A stretch of DNA of 7,207 bases from Gammaproteobacteria bacterium (GTDB lineage: Bacteria; Pseudomonadota; Gammaproteobacteria; SZUA-21), in contig JALUUZ010000508.1 of assembly GCA_027021095.1 (NCBI GenBank), forward strand, positions 1 through 7,207, written 5' to 3'. Every line of letters starts with the position of its first letter. Position 1 is the stretch's first letter. Positions 6,938-7,207 of the stretch are shown here, piece after piece. The translations under genes were made by a program, and so were the position numbers. The notes beneath the pieces are model-generated. The model saw nothing but the letters and a program-made list of their open reading frames with translations. It searched no databases and was not told the DNA's origin.

Positions 6938-6968
6938 GCCTGTCCGCTTACCGGGCAGGCTTTTTTTT
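6938..6968 (+). terminator. Rho-independent terminator after the thioredoxin-like gene
   Basis: GCCTGTCCG (6938-6946) pairs with CGGGCAGGC (6952-6960), a nine-pair stem with one G-U pair and a five-base loop, followed at once by eight T residues (6961-6968). It ends the plus-strand thioredoxin transcript. On the minus strand no T run directly follows the stem, so its action on the incoming algR-like transcript is doubtful. Confidence 0.88.
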
Positions 6969-6987
6969 GCGCTGGAACCAGCCCACG

Positions 6988-7207
6988 TTACTTCAACGCG
7001 GCCCGCTTGAACAACTTGCGAACTGCCGGCAGGTGCCGCCGGCTGACTTCCAGCCCCTGGTCCACCCCGTGTACCCTGACCAGCATCCTGCCGTCAGCTG
7101 CCTTTTCCAGGCCCGACAGGTATTTTCTGGCCACCAGCGTGGCACGATGGATGCGCACGAAATACTGCGCGAATTCCTGCTCCAGGGATTTCAACGATTC
7201 CTCGATC
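6988..7207 (-). CDS. algR: AlgR-like response regulator, C-terminal LytTR domain (partial)
   Basis: Only the last 72 codons are in the window; the frame stays open through the right edge (7206) and ends at TAA (6990-6988). The residues IEESLKSLEQEF, FVRIHRATLVA, LSGLEKAADGR, and LEVSRRHLPAVRKLF match the second half of a LytTR DNA-binding domain, including the FVRIHR and VSRRH blocks typical of AlgR/LytR-type regulators. The N-terminal receiver domain with its phospho-aspartate would lie outside the window. The identification as AlgR rests on these blocks plus the same-strand position upstream of hemC, as in Pseudomonas; another LytTR regulator cannot be excluded. The TTG at 7194 is internal, not a start. 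Confidence 0.82.
   Translation of the reverse strand, partial: IEESLKSLEQEFAQYFVRIHRATLVARKYLSGLEKAADGRMLVRVHGVDQGLEVSRRHLPAVRKLFKRAALK

Noticed and set aside
1..7207. CRISPR arrays, tRNA/rRNA genes, insertion sequences, phage or defence genes
   Set aside because: No regularly spaced repeats, no tRNA-like cloverleaf noticed, no transposase or integrase frames, and no terminal inverted repeats with target duplications were seen by eye on either strand.

Overview
The window looks like chromosomal DNA from a gammaproteobacterium. The strongest evidence is the minus-strand heme-precursor cluster hemC-hemD-hemX-hemY, together with the C-terminal end of an AlgR-type LytTR regulator on the same strand just upstream of it. 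That gene order is familiar from Pseudomonas and related gammaproteobacteria. The hem genes are GC-rich (two 60-base lines counted by hand gave 63% and 70%). I cannot name the genus.

Layout from left to right: (1) a 101-base leader, then a plus-strand orphan ParA/MinD-type ATPase (102-746). (2) A 99-base AT-rich gap with an imperfect hairpin, then a plus-strand three-domain reductase, [2Fe-2S]-FAD-NAD(P)H (846-1859). (3) Converging on it after 12 bases, the minus-strand operon hemC (6092-5157), hemD (5170-4394), hemX (4397-3090), hemY (3083-1872), tightly packed with overlaps of 14 and 4 bases and a 6-base gap. (4) A 209-base divergent spacer that must hold the hemC promoter and the promoter of the next gene. 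(5) A plus-strand exported thioredoxin-fold protein with a CGYC active site (6302-6871). (6) A convergent spacer with a small palindrome and a clear rho-independent terminator. (7) The C-terminal LytTR domain of an AlgR-like response regulator, cut by the right window edge (7207-6988).

HemC and HemD act in succession: hydroxymethylbilane synthase makes the linear tetrapyrrole, and uroporphyrinogen-III synthase closes it with inversion of ring D. HemX and HemY are membrane-anchored proteins that commonly follow them; their exact roles in tetrapyrrole metabolism are not settled. The ParA and reductase genes share a strand, but nothing in the sequence ties them to heme synthesis.

Most of the window is ordinary core-genome content, and I do not see a convincing new multi-gene system. 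The points most worth a second look are the low-GC thioredoxin gene sitting between algR and hemC, the orphan ParA with a changed DxDPQ-type motif and no ParB partner in view, and the hairpin-rich but U-tract-free junction where the reductase and hemY converge.
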